Shown: in pieces, positions 39,569 through 48,643 of the stretch
Position numbering within the stretch: position 1 is the stretch's first letter
Layout: each line of letters opens with the position of its first letter
NCBI RefSeq assembly: GCF_023806625.1
Contig: NZ_JAMTDX010000081.1
Coordinates: forward strand, 1-64,000
Reading direction: 5' to 3'
Origin: Accumulibacter sp.
GTDB taxonomy: Bacteria; Pseudomonadota; Gammaproteobacteria; Burkholderiales; Rhodocyclaceae
DNA: 64,000 nucleotides
The notes under the pieces: model-generated
What the model saw: the letters and a program-made list of their open reading frames with translations, nothing else
What the model was told of the DNA's origin: nothing
Database searches by the model: none
Made by a program: the position numbers and the translations under genes

Positions 39569-40738
39569 ATGTTTGAAATCATCGACATCGAAGAAAGAGA
39601 AGACGACCGGGACACGGTCATCAAGGTGATCGGCATCGGTGGGGCCGGCGGTAACGCCGTCGATCACATGATCCGTGAGGGGGTCAATGGCGTCGACTTC
39701 ATCACCGCGAACACCGATTCACAGGCCCTCGGCCGGAGCATCGCGATGAACAAGCTGCAGCTTGGCAAGAGCGGGCTGGGCGCTGGTGCCAAGCCGGAAG
39801 CCGGGCGCGGTGCGGCTGTCGAAGCCCGTGATGCGATCGCCGATTCGCTGAAGGGTGCGCACATGGTGTTCATCACCGCCGGCATGGGTGGCGGAACCGG
39901 CACCGGCGCGGCCCCGATCGTCGCCGAAGTGGCGCGGGAACTCGGCGTGCTCACCGTCGCGGTGGTCACCAAGCCGTTCGGCTTCGAAGGCAAGCGCCTG
40001 AAGATCGCCGAAGTCGGTATCGCCGAACTGCAGAAACACGTCGATTCGCTGATCGTCATCCTCAATGACCGGCTGATGGACGTCCTCGGCGACGACGTGT
40101 CGATGGACGACGCATTCAAGGCAGCGGACAACGTGCTGCGCAACGCGGTCGGCGGCATCGCGGAGATCATCAACTTTCCCGGCCTGGTCAACGTCGACTT
40201 CGAGGACGTACGCACCGTCATGGGCGAAATGGGCATGGCGATGATGGGCTCGGCCAACGCGGCAGGCGTCGATCGTGCCCGCATCGCTGCCGAGCGCGCG
40301 GTCTCGTCGCCACTGCTCGAGGGTGTCAATCTGTCGGGTGCCAAGGGCGTCCTGGTGAACATCACCGCGACCCGATCGCTCAAGATGCGGGAAGTCAACG
40401 AGGTGATGAATACCGTCCGCGCATTTGCCGCAGACGACGCGCACATCATTTTCGGCGCGGTCTACGACGACAACATGGGCGAGGAGATCCGCGTCACTGT
40501 CGTGGCCACCGGGCTCGGGCAGGCACAGGCCAGACGCCAGCCCTTCGAGGTGGTCAACCGCTCGCAGGGAACCGGCACCGATGGCCCCTTCGTCAGCGGA
40601 GCGAGCATCGACTACGCGACTCTCGACAACATCCCGGCGATCGTCCGCAAGGGACGCAGCGCGACCGTCGAAGCCCTGGCGAACAGCGGCGTCGACCGGT
40701 ACGACATCCCCGCGTTTCTCAGGAAACAGGCGGACTGA
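39569..40738 (+). CDS. ftsZ: Cell division GTPase FtsZ
   Basis: Tubulin homologue that forms the Z ring. 389 residues from the ATG at 39569, with a strong GAGGAGG ribosome binding site 7 nt upstream; the ATG 30 nt earlier is less well placed. IGIGGAGGNAVDHM and the tubulin signature GGGTGTGAAP bind GTP; NVDFEDVRTVM contains the T7-loop region catalytic Asp. The C-terminal peptide DRYDIPAFLRKQ is the FtsA/ZipA docking tail. The strong site, compared with the overlap-coupled genes upstream, fits the high FtsZ level cells need. Confidence 0.98.
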   Translation: MFEIIDIEEREDDRDTVIKVIGIGGAGGNAVDHMIREGVNGVDFITANTDSQALGRSIAMNKLQLGKSGLGAGAKPEAGRGAAVEARDAIADSLKGAHMVFITAGMGGGTGTGAAPIVAEVARELGVLTVAVVTKPFGFEGKRLKIAEVGIAELQKHVDSLIVILNDRLMDVLGDDVSMDDAFKAADNVLRNAVGGIAEIINFPGLVNVDFEDVRTVMGEMGMAMMGSANAAGVDRARIAAERAVSSPLLEGVNLSGAKGVLVNITATRSLKMREVNEVMNTVRAFAADDAHIIFGAVYDDNMGEEIRVTVVATGLGQAQARRQPFEVVNRSQGTGTDGPFVSGASIDYATLDNIPAIVRKGRSATVEALANSGVDRYDIPAFLRKQAD

Positions 40739-40794
40739 TCGCGCTGCACGCCTCCTCGACTGCAGGAACTGGCGGATTCCCGCACGAAGCGTGC

Positions 40795-40800
40795 TAGAAT
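40795..40800 (+). promoter_or_regulatory. Candidate -10 for lpxC, preceded by a small hairpin
   Basis: TAGAAT lies 28 nt before the lpxC ATG, the same hexamer and distance as for pyrC. Immediately before it, GCACG (40782-40786) and CGTGC (40790-40794) form a 5-bp inverted repeat with a 3-nt loop, which could be a weak end signal for the ftsZ transcript or an operator. Confidence 0.4.
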
Positions 40801-40828
40801 TCGCCGGTTCCATCGTTTATTCAGGCAG

Positions 40829-41761
40829 ATGCTCAAGCAAAGAACACTCCGGGCGCTGGTCCGTGCGGTCGGTGTCGGCCTGCACTCGGGGGCCAAGGTG
40901 ACGATGTGTCTGCGGCCGGCAGCGGCCGGGACCGGCATCGTCTTTCGCCGCGTCGACCTCGATCCGGTCGTCGATGTCCCCGCCTCCGCTCTGCTGGTCA
41001 GCGATACACGCATGTGCTCGTGCCTCGAGCGGCAGGGCGCCAGGGTGGCGACGGTCGAGCATCTGATGTCGGCTCTTGCGGGACTGGGTATCGACAATGC
41101 CTTTGTCGACCTCGACGCAGCCGAACTGCCGATCCTCGATGGATCTGCATCGCCTTTCGTCTTCCTGATCAGGTCCGTCGGTATAGAAGAGCAGCCAGTC
41201 GCCAAGCGCTTCATTCGCGTCACCCAGCCGATCGAGGTTCGCGAAGGCGACCAGGAAAGCGGTCAGAAATGGGCGCGCCTCGATCCCTACGAGGGCTTCC
41301 GCCTGTCGTTTTCGATCGGTTTCAATCATCCGGCGATCGATCGCACCGCGCAACAGCTGACCATCGATTTCGCCGACAATTCGTACGCCCGAGAGGTGGC
41401 TCGAGCACGAACTTTCGGCTTCATGCACGAAGTCGAATGGCTTCACGAGAACGGTCTCGCGCAGGGCGGAGGCCTCGAAAACGCGCTCGTCCTCGACGAA
41501 TTCCGCGTACTCAACGCGGAGGGTCTGCGTGACAAAGACGAGTTCGTCAAACACAAGCTGCTCGACGCAATCGGCGATCTCTACCTGCTGGGTCACCCCC
41601 TGCTGGCCTCCTTCACCGCCCACAAGTCCGGGCATGCGCTGAACAACAGCCTGGCGCGTGAATTGCTCGCCCGACCGGAGGCTTGGGAATTCACCAGCTT
41701 CGAGGACCGCGAGCAGGCCCCACAAGCGATTTCCCGCTGGCTGATCTCACCGGCCCACTAG
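40829..41761 (+). CDS. lpxC: UDP-3-O-acyl-GlcNAc deacetylase
   Basis: Zinc enzyme of the committed step of lipid A synthesis. 310 residues. VGVGLHSG near the N-terminus, [16 protein letters not shown] with the first zinc His, [11 protein letters not shown], and the block [14 protein letters not shown] with the second His and Asp ligands are intact; [12 protein letters not shown] holds the catalytic His. Location after ftsZ is as in E. coli. This confirms an LPS-containing Gram-negative outer membrane. Confidence 0.97.
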   Translation: MLKQRTLRALVRAVGVGLHSGAKVTMCLRPAAAGTGIVFRRVDLDPVVDVPASALLVSDTRMCSCLERQGARVATVEHLMSALAGLGIDNAFVDLDAAELPILDGSASPFVFLIRSVGIEEQPVAKRFIRVTQPIEVREGDQESGQKWARLDPYEGFRLSFSIGFNHPAIDRTAQQLTIDFADNSYAREVARARTFGFMHEVEWLHENGLAQGGGLENALVLDEFRVLNAEGLRDKDEFVKHKLLDAIGDLYLLGHPLLASFTAHKSGHALNNSLARELLARPEAWEFTSFEDREQAPQAISRWLISPAH

Positions 41762-41765
41762 GCAG

Positions 41766-41954
41766 ATGTGGCTGCTTCGCCTGCTCGGCATACTGACCGT
41801 GATCGCGGTCGCGGGCGGTATCGTCGCCTATCTGTTCACACGCGACGGCCGCTACCTGCAGTTCTCGTGGCGCCTTTTCCGCTATTCGCTGATCGTCGCG
41901 CTGCTCGTCTTTGCCCTTCTGATCGTCGAGCGACTGGCGCTCATTCCTGCCTGA
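41766..41954 (+). CDS. Small two-helix membrane protein
   Basis: 62 residues, 4 nt after the lpxC stop. Two hydrophobic helices (about 3-23 and 39-60) with a short charged loop (TRDGRYLQFSWRLFRYS) between them; no known family. Its last 14 nt overlap the convergent dciA gene, so the two mRNAs are antisense at their 3' ends. Codon usage agrees with neighbours and the predicted topology is coherent, which supports a real gene. Role unknown; proximity suggests co-expression with lpxC. Confidence 0.7.
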   Translation: MWLLRLLGILTVIAVAGGIVAYLFTRDGRYLQFSWRLFRYSLIVALLVFALLIVERLALIPA

Positions 41955-42387
41955 TCGCGCGCTGCAACAGGCTTTCCAGAGCCGCGCGCAGTGGCGAAGG
42001 CGGCAACGACTCGCTGAGTGCCCTCAGGCGGTCGCAGGCCGACGGGCTGAGCGGCCTGCCGCATGGTGGGCTGCCGACCACCCCGAAGACTGCCGACCGG
42101 GCCTGCACTCTGACGTGCACTGTCGTGCAGTCGTAGCCGTTCCTGGTCAGTTCCGTGGCCACGCTCGGCGCCATCTGACGCAACTTCGCAGCGACCGCGC
42201 CCGTTTCGGCGAGGACGACCAGTGTCCGGCTCTGTGCCCGGTAGTTGGCAACCCTGCTCGAGTCGGCAAGATGGCCCGGAACGACCCGTCGATAGACAGC
42301 GGCGAGTTTGCGGAGCAGGGCTGCGTGCGCGAGGAGAGGTCCGGCAGCCTCGGTGGCTGCGAGGTAGTCTCGCAGGGAGTCGGCCAT
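41941..42387 (-). CDS. dciA: DciA/DUF721 family helicase loader
   Basis: DciA loads or recruits the replicative helicase DnaB in bacteria that lack DnaC. 148 residues from the ATG at 42387. The family core is LRKLAAVYRRVVPGHLADSSRVANYRAQSRTLVV followed by a KH-like half; conservation elsewhere is low. The gene lies just after lpxC, as in Pseudomonas, which supports the assignment. The frame extends about 57 codons upstream but that stretch is Arg/Cys-rich and not family-like. Convergent 14-nt overlap with the small membrane protein gene. Confidence 0.8.
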   Translation of the reverse strand: MADSLRDYLAATEAAGPLLAHAALLRKLAAVYRRVVPGHLADSSRVANYRAQSRTLVVLAETGAVAAKLRQMAPSVATELTRNGYDCTTVHVRVQARSAVFGVVGSPPCGRPLSPSACDRLRALSESLPPSPLRAALESLLQRAIRQE

Positions 42388-42562
42388 CACCCGACCCCGT
42401 CGGCCGAAGACGGCTCTGCAACTCGGCCAGGCTGGAACACCACCCGCCCGGCTCCCGCCAACCGGCGGCAGCCAGCAGTCGGGCCGCGCGACAGACAGGC
42501 AGCATGCCTTACCCAAGCCCTGCGCAGCGCTCGGCCGTTCGGTCGATCGTCTTCGCATTCGA

Positions 42563-43108
42563 TCACGTCAGGATCTCTGTCGTGGCCGGTTCATCCGGGC
42601 TGAGCCGTTCGTACACCACGAAGTCGAAGTCCGGCCCCTGTGGGCGGCCGTCGACCTCTTGCCCACCACCAGGCCGCCGCGAGACTTCCCGCCACACGGC
42701 GCCGGAAATCTTCGGGAAGAAGCGGTCTGCGGCGCTCCGCTCGTGCACCTCGGTCAGGTAGAGCCGCTGCGCGACGCCGATCGTCTGCTCGTAAAGGTCG
42801 GCACCGCCGATGACCAACACCTCGGCCGCATCCGCGGCGACCCGCAGCGCCTCGCCGATCGACCCGACGACGACCGCCCCGTCGGCGACATACGACGAAT
42901 TCCGGCTGAGCACGATGTTCCGCCGGCCGGGCAGTGGCCGAAACGCTCGTGGCAGCGACTCCCAGGTCTTTCTCCCCATGAGGACCGCCTTGCCGAGAGT
43001 CAGCGCCCGAAAATGCCGGAGGTCCTCGGGAAGGTGCCAGAGGAGGCGCTGTTCCCGGCCGATCCCGAGATCGCTCCCGACCACCGCGATCAGCGAGAGC
43101 AGCGGCAT
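42563..43108 (-). CDS. folA: Dihydrofolate reductase
   Basis: Reduces dihydrofolate to tetrahydrofolate with NADPH. 181 residues. LSLIAVVGSDLGIGREQRLLWHLPEDLRHF carries the substrate-binding acidic residue in LPED, VLMGRKTWESLP binds NADPH, and VIGGADLYEQ is the cofactor glycine motif. It is 44 bp downstream of thyA in the same direction, forming the usual thyA-folA pair in which folA regenerates the folate oxidised by ThyA. Confidence 0.96.
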   Translation of the reverse strand: MPLLSLIAVVGSDLGIGREQRLLWHLPEDLRHFRALTLGKAVLMGRKTWESLPRAFRPLPGRRNIVLSRNSSYVADGAVVVGSIGEALRVAADAAEVLVIGGADLYEQTIGVAQRLYLTEVHERSAADRFFPKISGAVWREVSRRPGGGQEVDGRPQGPDFDFVVYERLSPDEPATTEILT

Positions 43109-43152
43109 CGACAGAAACTCCCTTTGCCTGCCCCGGTCATCCGACGTCCAGG

Positions 43153-43974
43153 CTACACCGAGACGGCTGCAGCAATGTGCGGATGGGGGTCGTAACCGTC
43201 AAGCGTGAAGTCCTCGAACCGGAAGGCGAAGAGATCCCGCACCTCGGAATTGAGGCGCATCGTCGGCAGCGCACGCGGCGAGCGCGCGAGCTGCAGCCTG
43301 GCCTGGTCGAAATGATTGCTGTACAGATGAGCGTCGCCGAGCGTATGGATGAAATCACCCGGCCGATAACCACAGACCTGGGCCAGCATCAGGGTCAACA
43401 ACGCATACGAAGCGATATTGAAAGGGACTCCGAGGAAGACGTCGGCGCTGCGCTGGTAGAGCTGGCACGAAAGAGCCGGGCGCCGGTCCGGATCGGCCGG
43501 CAAGGGCACCGCGACGTCGAACTGAAAAAGTACGTGGCACGGCGGCAGAGCCATCCGGTCGACATCCCCGGGATTCCAGGCCGTGACGAGGTGTCTGCGC
43601 GAATCGGGATTGGCCTTCAGCGACTCGACCAGGCGGGCAATCTGGTCGATCTCGCGGCCGTCGGTGGCCCGCCAGTGCCGCCACTGATGACCGTAAACCG
43701 GGCCGAGGTCGCCCTTCTCGTCGGCCCATTCGTCCCAGATCCGCACCCCGTTGTCCGTCAGGTAGCGAATGTTGGTCTCGCCTCTGAGGAACCAGAGCAG
43801 TTCATGGATGATCGAGCGCAAGTGCAGCTTCTTCGTCGTCAGCAGCGGGAAGCCCTCGGCGAGCACGAAGCGCATCTGCCAGCCGAAGATCGAACGGGTC
43901 CCGGTCCCCGTGCGGTCGGCCTTCGGTCTGCCATATTCGAGAACGTGACGCACCAGGTCGAGATACTGTTGCAT
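43153..43974 (-). CDS. thyA: Thymidylate synthase
   Basis: Makes dTMP from dUMP with methylene-tetrahydrofolate. 273 residues from the ATG at 43974 (MQQYLDLV) with AGGTGGGGG just upstream; a GTG three codons earlier is an alternative. [24 protein letters not shown], the catalytic-cysteine region [10 protein letters not shown] (Cys in PPCH) and the dUMP-binding [11 protein letters not shown] with HLYSNH are intact. First gene of the thyA-folA pair. Confidence 0.97.
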   Translation of the reverse strand: MQQYLDLVRHVLEYGRPKADRTGTGTRSIFGWQMRFVLAEGFPLLTTKKLHLRSIIHELLWFLRGETNIRYLTDNGVRIWDEWADEKGDLGPVYGHQWRHWRATDGREIDQIARLVESLKANPDSRRHLVTAWNPGDVDRMALPPCHVLFQFDVAVPLPADPDRRPALSCQLYQRSADVFLGVPFNIASYALLTLMLAQVCGYRPGDFIHTLGDAHLYSNHFDQARLQLARSPRALPTMRLNSEVRDLFAFRFEDFTLDGYDPHPHIAAAVSV

Positions 43975-44002
43975 CGCCCCCACCTACCGTGTGCAAACCC
44001 GG

Positions 44003-44008
44003 ATTGTA
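44003..44008 (-). promoter_or_regulatory. Candidate -10 of the thyA-folA operon
   Basis: Minus-strand TACAAT lies about 30 nt upstream of the thyA ATG. No clear -35 at 17 nt; a TTGAGC is present but only 12 nt away. Confidence 0.45.
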
Positions 44009-44141
44009 AAGTAAACTTGTGCTCAAGCCGGGGCCGCTGCACCACCCGCGGACACCCGGATCTCCGGGTTCGCTGCCGGCCAGTCACCCCGAACCGCAAT
44101 GCGGCGTTCGCACCGCGATAGCGTGATGAGGCTGGTTCCAG

Positions 44142-45650
44142 ATGATCCTCCGACTGTTTCCGCAGCGCCCCGACCATCCTCTGGCCGATGGCAAGGAATT
44201 GAAACGGATCCTTGGCGAACTGCATGTCGAGCGGCCGGCCAACGCCATCGAGGAGGTAACCAGCTGGATCGAGTCGCTGCGCCAGGCTCCCGACTTTCGT
44301 GTCGATTTCTATTTGGACGTCCTGCGGCAACTCGACGAGGTCGCTCAGCCCCACCTCCGGCACCTGCTCCGCGACTACTTTCAAGCCCGGATCTCGCCTG
44401 TCGAGCGACAGCGTCTCTGGACGCTATGCCACGGCTATTGGCGCGAAGCCTCGGCCGGTTACGCGCTGGCCGTCGATGGCGCGCGGCTGGCCCCCGCCGG
44501 CAGAGCAGGCGACGCGCTCCGGGCCCTTCTGCCCATCGCTGCGACACGACTGCAGGGTGCCCGCTGCGCGCGTGTCAAATGGCTGGCCTATCGCCACGAA
44601 ATGCCCGATGAGGATTTCTGGCGTTCGCTCGGGCAGACCTACCTCGCCGCCGAGCAATCGGCCTACTCTGCGAAGCCGACTCCGCTCTACCCCGGGCAGC
44701 AGGGCCTGACCAGTGTTGCCCAGCAGACCGTGTCGGCGGTCGTCTTCAGCATCTCGGCGACCGATCGTCTGCCGCCTCTGCAAGTCGAACTCGCCGATCG
44801 GCTGATCACCCATTGTCTGCCGGGCTTCGCGCTGCTGCCAGGCTGGCGTCCCGAGTGCGTCTACTGGATCGACACGGCCAGCGGCGTCGCACCCGTACGG
44901 CTGGCCGTGCAACCCGGACCACCCAGGCCAAGCCTCCGCTTCCTCTCCTCGGCACCGGCGTGCGCGGCGCTCGGCGAACTGATCCGGCTGCTCGAGCACG
45001 GCGAACTCCCGCCGGGCATCAATCTCGGCGGGCAATACCCGGCGCGGGTAATCCTTCCGGTTGCCCGTCATCTGGCCGAGTACTGGAACCCGACCCCCCC
45101 GCGGCGGCGCCATCAGCGGCACGCAGTCCGGACGCGGATGGCCGTCATCGTTGGCTTCGAGGCCAGTTACGCGATCTTTTCGGCCAACCCCCCGCGCCCG
45201 CCCGACTACGCCGGGACTCACTCCTGGGTGGTCGAAAACGTCAGCCTGGGCGGATTCCTGGCCATCCGGGAAGAAATCGGCCCCGACACGATCGGGATCG
45301 GTTCCTTGCTCTGCATGCAGGCCGAGGGCGGCGACAACTGGTTGCTCGGCCGCGTGCAGCGCCTGGTCCGTGCCCCTGGCGGACCGTCGAGAGTCGGTAT
45401 CCAGGTGCTCTCGCGGCACGCACAGAGCGTCGAACTCAGGCCGCGACGCAGCGGCTTTGCAGCAGCGCTGCCCGGAATCTGGCTCCGCGAAGCGGTCGAG
45501 CGCGGAGTCCTGCGCATCGTCCTGCCGGCGGACGGCTTCAAGGTCCGCGAGTCGATGGATCTCGGCCTGCCCGAGAGGACTCGCGTGCTGACGCCGCTGG
45601 ACCTCGAGTCGACCGGGAGCGATTACGAAATCGGTCGCTTCCGCGAATAG
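44142..45650 (+). CDS. PilZ-domain protein with unknown N-terminal region
   Basis: 502 residues, no signal peptide or membrane segment. The C-terminal part has a PilZ c-di-GMP-binding signature: RHAVR (RxxxR, near residues 328-332) and NVSLGG (NxSxxG, near 366-371), followed by a beta-rich region to about 430. The first 300 residues, helical with motifs such as WRSLGQTYLAAEQS and an all-alpha appearance, match no family I can name. It would make the cell respond to c-di-GMP, the molecule that the HD-GYP protein at 219-3179 is expected to degrade. It is divergent from thyA and convergent with mog. The link to any output is unknown. Confidence 0.75.
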   Translation: MILRLFPQRPDHPLADGKELKRILGELHVERPANAIEEVTSWIESLRQAPDFRVDFYLDVLRQLDEVAQPHLRHLLRDYFQARISPVERQRLWTLCHGYWREASAGYALAVDGARLAPAGRAGDALRALLPIAATRLQGARCARVKWLAYRHEMPDEDFWRSLGQTYLAAEQSAYSAKPTPLYPGQQGLTSVAQQTVSAVVFSISATDRLPPLQVELADRLITHCLPGFALLPGWRPECVYWIDTASGVAPVRLAVQPGPPRPSLRFLSSAPACAALGELIRLLEHGELPPGINLGGQYPARVILPVARHLAEYWNPTPPRRRHQRHAVRTRMAVIVGFEASYAIFSANPPRPPDYAGTHSWVVENVSLGGFLAIREEIGPDTIGIGSLLCMQAEGGDNWLLGRVQRLVRAPGGPSRVGIQVLSRHAQSVELRPRRSGFAAALPGIWLREAVERGVLRIVLPADGFKVRESMDLGLPERTRVLTPLDLESTGSDYEIGRFRE

Positions 45651-45692
45651 CCGCCGGCTGCCCATGCGCTCACCGAAACCTCGCTATGTGCC

Positions 45693-45752
45693 CGTCGGGG
45701 AGCCCGACGCCTGCGGGCGGAAGACGACAACTGCTCGGCCGTCGCACGGCCG
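45693..45752. terminator. Two tandem GC hairpins between convergent genes
   Basis: CGTCGGG (45693-45699) pairs with CCCGACG (45703-45709) over a 3-nt loop; CGGCCGT (45736-45742) pairs with ACGGCCG (45746-45752) over a 3-nt loop. Both stems are perfect 7 bp; no T tract. They sit between the PilZ and mog stops and probably end both transcripts. Confidence 0.55.
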
Positions 45753-45791
45753 ACGGGTTCTGCCGGACCAATCGTCCGACCTCACGCCGGC

Positions 45792-46409
45792 TCAGGACCG
45801 GCGAACGGCGGACGCCGGTCTGAACGACCGGACCACTTCGGCCGCGGTTTCGACGTACGGCCCACCGAGCAGATCGAGGCAGTAAGGTACCGCCGAAAAG
45901 ATGCCGTCGACGATCACCGTGCCTTCGGCAGTCCGAACCCCTTCGAGCGTTTCGCGTATCGCCCTGGGCTGACCCGGCAGGTTGAGAATCAGCGCCTTGC
46001 CACGCGCGACCCCGACCTGTCGCGAAAGGATCGCGGTGGGCACGAAATGGCGGCTGATGCGCCTCATTTCTTCGCCAAAACCCGGGAGCACCCGGTCGGC
46101 AACCGCAAGCGTGGCTTCCGGCGTCCGGTCACGCGGCGCCGGACCAGTCCCGCCGGTTGTCAGGACCAGGTGACAGCCCTGCCGATCGACCAGTTCGATC
46201 AGCGTCTCTTCGATCAACGGCTGCTCGTCGGCAATCAGGCGACATTCGCAGCGCCAGGGACTGCTCAACGCGCGGCCGAGCCATTCCTCGAGAACCGGAA
46301 GCCCCTGATCCGGGTAGCTGCCGCGCGCAGCACGGTCGCTGATCGACACGAGGCCGACCTGCAATTCATTGCTCGGCCCGCCGCTCGTCGTCGTCCTCCC
46401 CTGCGTCAT
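45792..46409 (-). CDS. mog: Molybdopterin adenylyltransferase
   Basis: Adenylylates molybdopterin so molybdenum can be inserted into the cofactor. 205 residues. VGLVSISDRAARGSYPDQG is the N-terminal family motif, TTGGTGPAPRDRTPEAT the MPT-binding loop, and LPGQPRAIRETL the C-terminal signature. The first ATG lies inside darP, giving a 44-nt overlap in another phase, so translation is probably coupled to darP. MogA versus MoaB type cannot be fully separated; Mog is favoured by the loop sequence. Confidence 0.9.
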   Translation of the reverse strand: MTQGRTTTSGGPSNELQVGLVSISDRAARGSYPDQGLPVLEEWLGRALSSPWRCECRLIADEQPLIEETLIELVDRQGCHLVLTTGGTGPAPRDRTPEATLAVADRVLPGFGEEMRRISRHFVPTAILSRQVGVARGKALILNLPGQPRAIRETLEGVRTAEGTVIVDGIFSAVPYCLDLLGGPYVETAAEVVRSFRPASAVRRS

Positions 46410-46908
46410 TGCTCTCGGCGATCCCCCTCAGCGCGCGGAAAAGCTCACGGTAGTTGCGCGGCGGCCTGCCCTCGGCACGCTCGTTCACCGCCGCCCGGCG
46501 CAGCGACTTGAGCCGCTGCAGATCGGCTCCGGGCCAGGCCTGAGCGATCCGTTGAAGCGCTCGCTCGTCAGCCAGCAAGTCATCGCGCAGCGCTTCGACG
46601 CGATGCAGTTTCGCTTGCTCGTGCCTCGACTCGCCGCGCACGGCAGCCAGTGCCTCGCGGATCGGCTCGGGGTCCACCTCACGCATCAGCCGGCCGATGT
46701 ACTGCATCTGGCGACGCCGGGCATCGTCGTGTCTCGCCAGGCGTCGCGCCTGCCTGATCGCGCCGAGCAGGTCCTCCGGCAGATCGAGCACCTCGAGCCG
46801 GTCGTCGGCGACCTCGACCAGTTGCTCGCCAAGTCGCTGGAGTTCGATCATCGACTTCTTGCGCCTGGTCTTCGACGGCTGAGCGCTTGCCGAATCGGGC
46901 GAGGTCAC
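46366..46908 (-). CDS. darP: Ribosome maturation factor DarP (YjgA, DUF615)
   Basis: DarP associates with the 50S precursor and helps ribosome assembly. 180 residues from the GTG at 46908, chosen because AAAGGA lies about 10 nt upstream and because the resulting N-terminus (SKTRRKKSMIELQRLGEQLV after a short acidic lead) matches the family. The frame extends 48 codons further upstream with no support. Helical, highly charged, with a C-terminal GRPPRNYRELFRALR motif and an acidic tail. Divergent from pmbA, overlapping mog; this grouping is common in betaproteobacteria. Confidence 0.9.
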   Translation of the reverse strand: MTSPDSASAQPSKTRRKKSMIELQRLGEQLVEVADDRLEVLDLPEDLLGAIRQARRLARHDDARRRQMQYIGRLMREVDPEPIREALAAVRGESRHEQAKLHRVEALRDDLLADERALQRIAQAWPGADLQRLKSLRRAAVNERAEGRPPRNYRELFRALRGIAESNDAGEDDDERRAEQ

Positions 46909-46988
46909 CAAACCCAGTTCCTTTCGCTGCCCCGGGGAAACGGCCCATCGCGCGCCCGATACGGTGGCCATCGTCGCGCGCCGGGCGG

Positions 46989-46994
46989 TATGAT
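46989..46994 (+). promoter_or_regulatory. Candidate -10 of pmbA
   Basis: TATGAT in the 142-bp darP-pmbA divergent region, about 57 nt upstream of the pmbA ATG. No strong -35. Confidence 0.35.
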
Positions 46995-47050
46995 AACGCC
47001 TTTCTCCGCCCGGTAGCCGATCGCCACCGGGAAACTCCCCGGTCCTTGCC

Positions 47051-48397
47051 ATGCAATCACGCTTCAGTCACTCCCTCGACCGACTTCGCGATCTCGCCCG
47101 CGACGGACTCGCGCACGCTGCTGGACAAGGCGCAAGCGGCTGCGAGGTCGACGTCTCGGACGGCTTCGGACAGACCGTGACCGTGCGCCGCGGAGACGTC
47201 GAGACGATCGAGTACAACCGTGACAAGTCGATTTCGGTGACCATCTATCTCGGCCAGCAGAAAGGCCAGGCGAGCACCTCGGACTTCTCGCCGGCCGCGT
47301 TGCGCGAGACCGTCGAGGCGGCGCTGAACATCGCCCGCTTCACCGCCTCGGACCCCTGTGCGGGTCTGCCGGATGCCGAACTGCTGGCCATCGACGCGAA
47401 TCTGCGGCCGTCGCTGGACCTCTATCACCCCTGGTTGCTGTCCGTCGACGAGGCGATCGAGCTGACCCGTCGTTGCGAACAGGCGGCCTTTTCGGCCAGC
47501 CCGGAGGTCACCAACTCCGAAGGAGCCACCGCTTCTCTCCAGGAGGGTCAGTTCGTCTTTGCCAACAGCCTGGGCTTCGTCGGTGGCTACGCCACGTCCC
47601 GGCACTATCTGTCGTGTTCGGTGATTGCCGGCAAGGACGAGAACATGCAGCGCGACGACTGGTACGCCGTGGCACGCGACGCGCCGGCGCTCGGCTCGCC
47701 CGAAGAGATCGGTCGAAAGGCCGCCGAGCGAGCGTTGTCGCGGCTCGGTGCCCGCCAACTCAAGACTTGCCGGGTTCCCGTGCTCTTCGAGGCGCCGATC
47801 GCCTCTTCACTCGTCGGCCACTTCGTCCATGCAGCGAGCGGCGGCAGTCTCTACCGCAAGACGTCCTTCCTCACCGACAGCCTGGGCAAGCGCATCTTTT
47901 CACGCAAGGTGAACATCAGCGAGCGCCCACACCTGCCGCGAGCGCTGGCCAGCAGCTATTTCGACAACGACGGTGTGGCAACCGCAGAGCGCGAGGTCGT
48001 CGTCGATGGCCGGCTCAATGGCTACTTCCTGAGCGTCTACAGCGCCCGCAAGCTGGGCATGCAGACGACTGCCAACTCGGGTGGCTGCCACAACCTGATC
48101 GTTCACCCGGGCCGACGTGACCTCTCCGGCCTGCTCAAGAAGATGGGCCGTGGTCTGCTGGTCACCGAACTGCTCGGCCAGGGGGTCAATTACGTCACCG
48201 GAGACTATTCGCGCGGAGCCGCCGGATACTGGGTCGAGGGTGGGGAGATTGCCTACCCGGTCGAGGGAATCACCATCGCCGGCAACCTGCGCGACATGTT
48301 CCGCAACATCGTCGGCGTCGGCAACGACGTCCTCGTGCGCAGCGCCAGGCAGGTCGGCTCGATCCTCGTCGAAGAAATGAAGGTCGCCGGCAACTGA
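47051..48397 (+). CDS. pmbA: Metalloprotease PmbA/TldE subunit
   Basis: Partner of TldD in a heterodimeric metalloprotease that trims unfolded peptides and matures microcin-type peptides; the TldD subunit carries the zinc. 448 residues, normal length. Landmarks: RRGDVETIEYNRDKSISVTIY, EGQFVFANSLGFVGGY, YFDNDGVATAE, YSARKLGMQTTANSGG and GVNYVTGDYSRGAAGYWVE. TldD is not in this window. Divergent from darP. Confidence 0.95.
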   Translation: MQSRFSHSLDRLRDLARDGLAHAAGQGASGCEVDVSDGFGQTVTVRRGDVETIEYNRDKSISVTIYLGQQKGQASTSDFSPAALRETVEAALNIARFTASDPCAGLPDAELLAIDANLRPSLDLYHPWLLSVDEAIELTRRCEQAAFSASPEVTNSEGATASLQEGQFVFANSLGFVGGYATSRHYLSCSVIAGKDENMQRDDWYAVARDAPALGSPEEIGRKAAERALSRLGARQLKTCRVPVLFEAPIASSLVGHFVHAASGGSLYRKTSFLTDSLGKRIFSRKVNISERPHLPRALASSYFDNDGVATAEREVVVDGRLNGYFLSVYSARKLGMQTTANSGGCHNLIVHPGRRDLSGLLKKMGRGLLVTELLGQGVNYVTGDYSRGAAGYWVEGGEIAYPVEGITIAGNLRDMFRNIVGVGNDVLVRSARQVGSILVEEMKVAGN

Positions 48398-48416
48398 CCT
48401 GCCGGGACTCGTCGCC

Positions 48417-48456
48417 CGATACCGGGGCAAGACAGCCTGCGCCTGCCCCGGTATCG
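48417..48456. terminator. 13-bp perfect hairpin downstream of pmbA
   Basis: CGATACCGGGGCA (48417-48429) is the exact complement of TGCCCCGGTATCG (48444-48456), 14-nt loop, 20 bp after the pmbA stop. A 14-bp GC palindrome (CCGGCCC/GGGCCGG, 48472-48485) follows. No T run. Very probably the 3' end structure of pmbA mRNA. Confidence 0.65.
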
Positions 48457-48595
48457 ACCTCGGGAAACCGCCCGGCCCGGGCCGGACAGGCCCGTAACGA
48501 CCCGCAGCGCCAGCGCGGCCGGGCGGCCCCTCTGCTCTCCGGCGGCGACTTCCCCGGCGCAGACAAATCCCTGTTTCAGCAAAGGCTGCCTTCGC

Positions 48596-48601
48596 TATAA
48601 T
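48596..48601 (+). promoter_or_regulatory. -10 box of the TRAP binding-protein gene
   Basis: A perfect TATAAT lies 42 nt before the GTG start, the best -10 match in the window. The -35 is weak (TTTCAG at 48574-48579, 16-nt spacing), which suggests activator dependence. Confidence 0.6.
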
Positions 48602-48643
48602 CGGCGCGCTATCCCGTGACAAGAACCTGAAAGGAGACTGATT

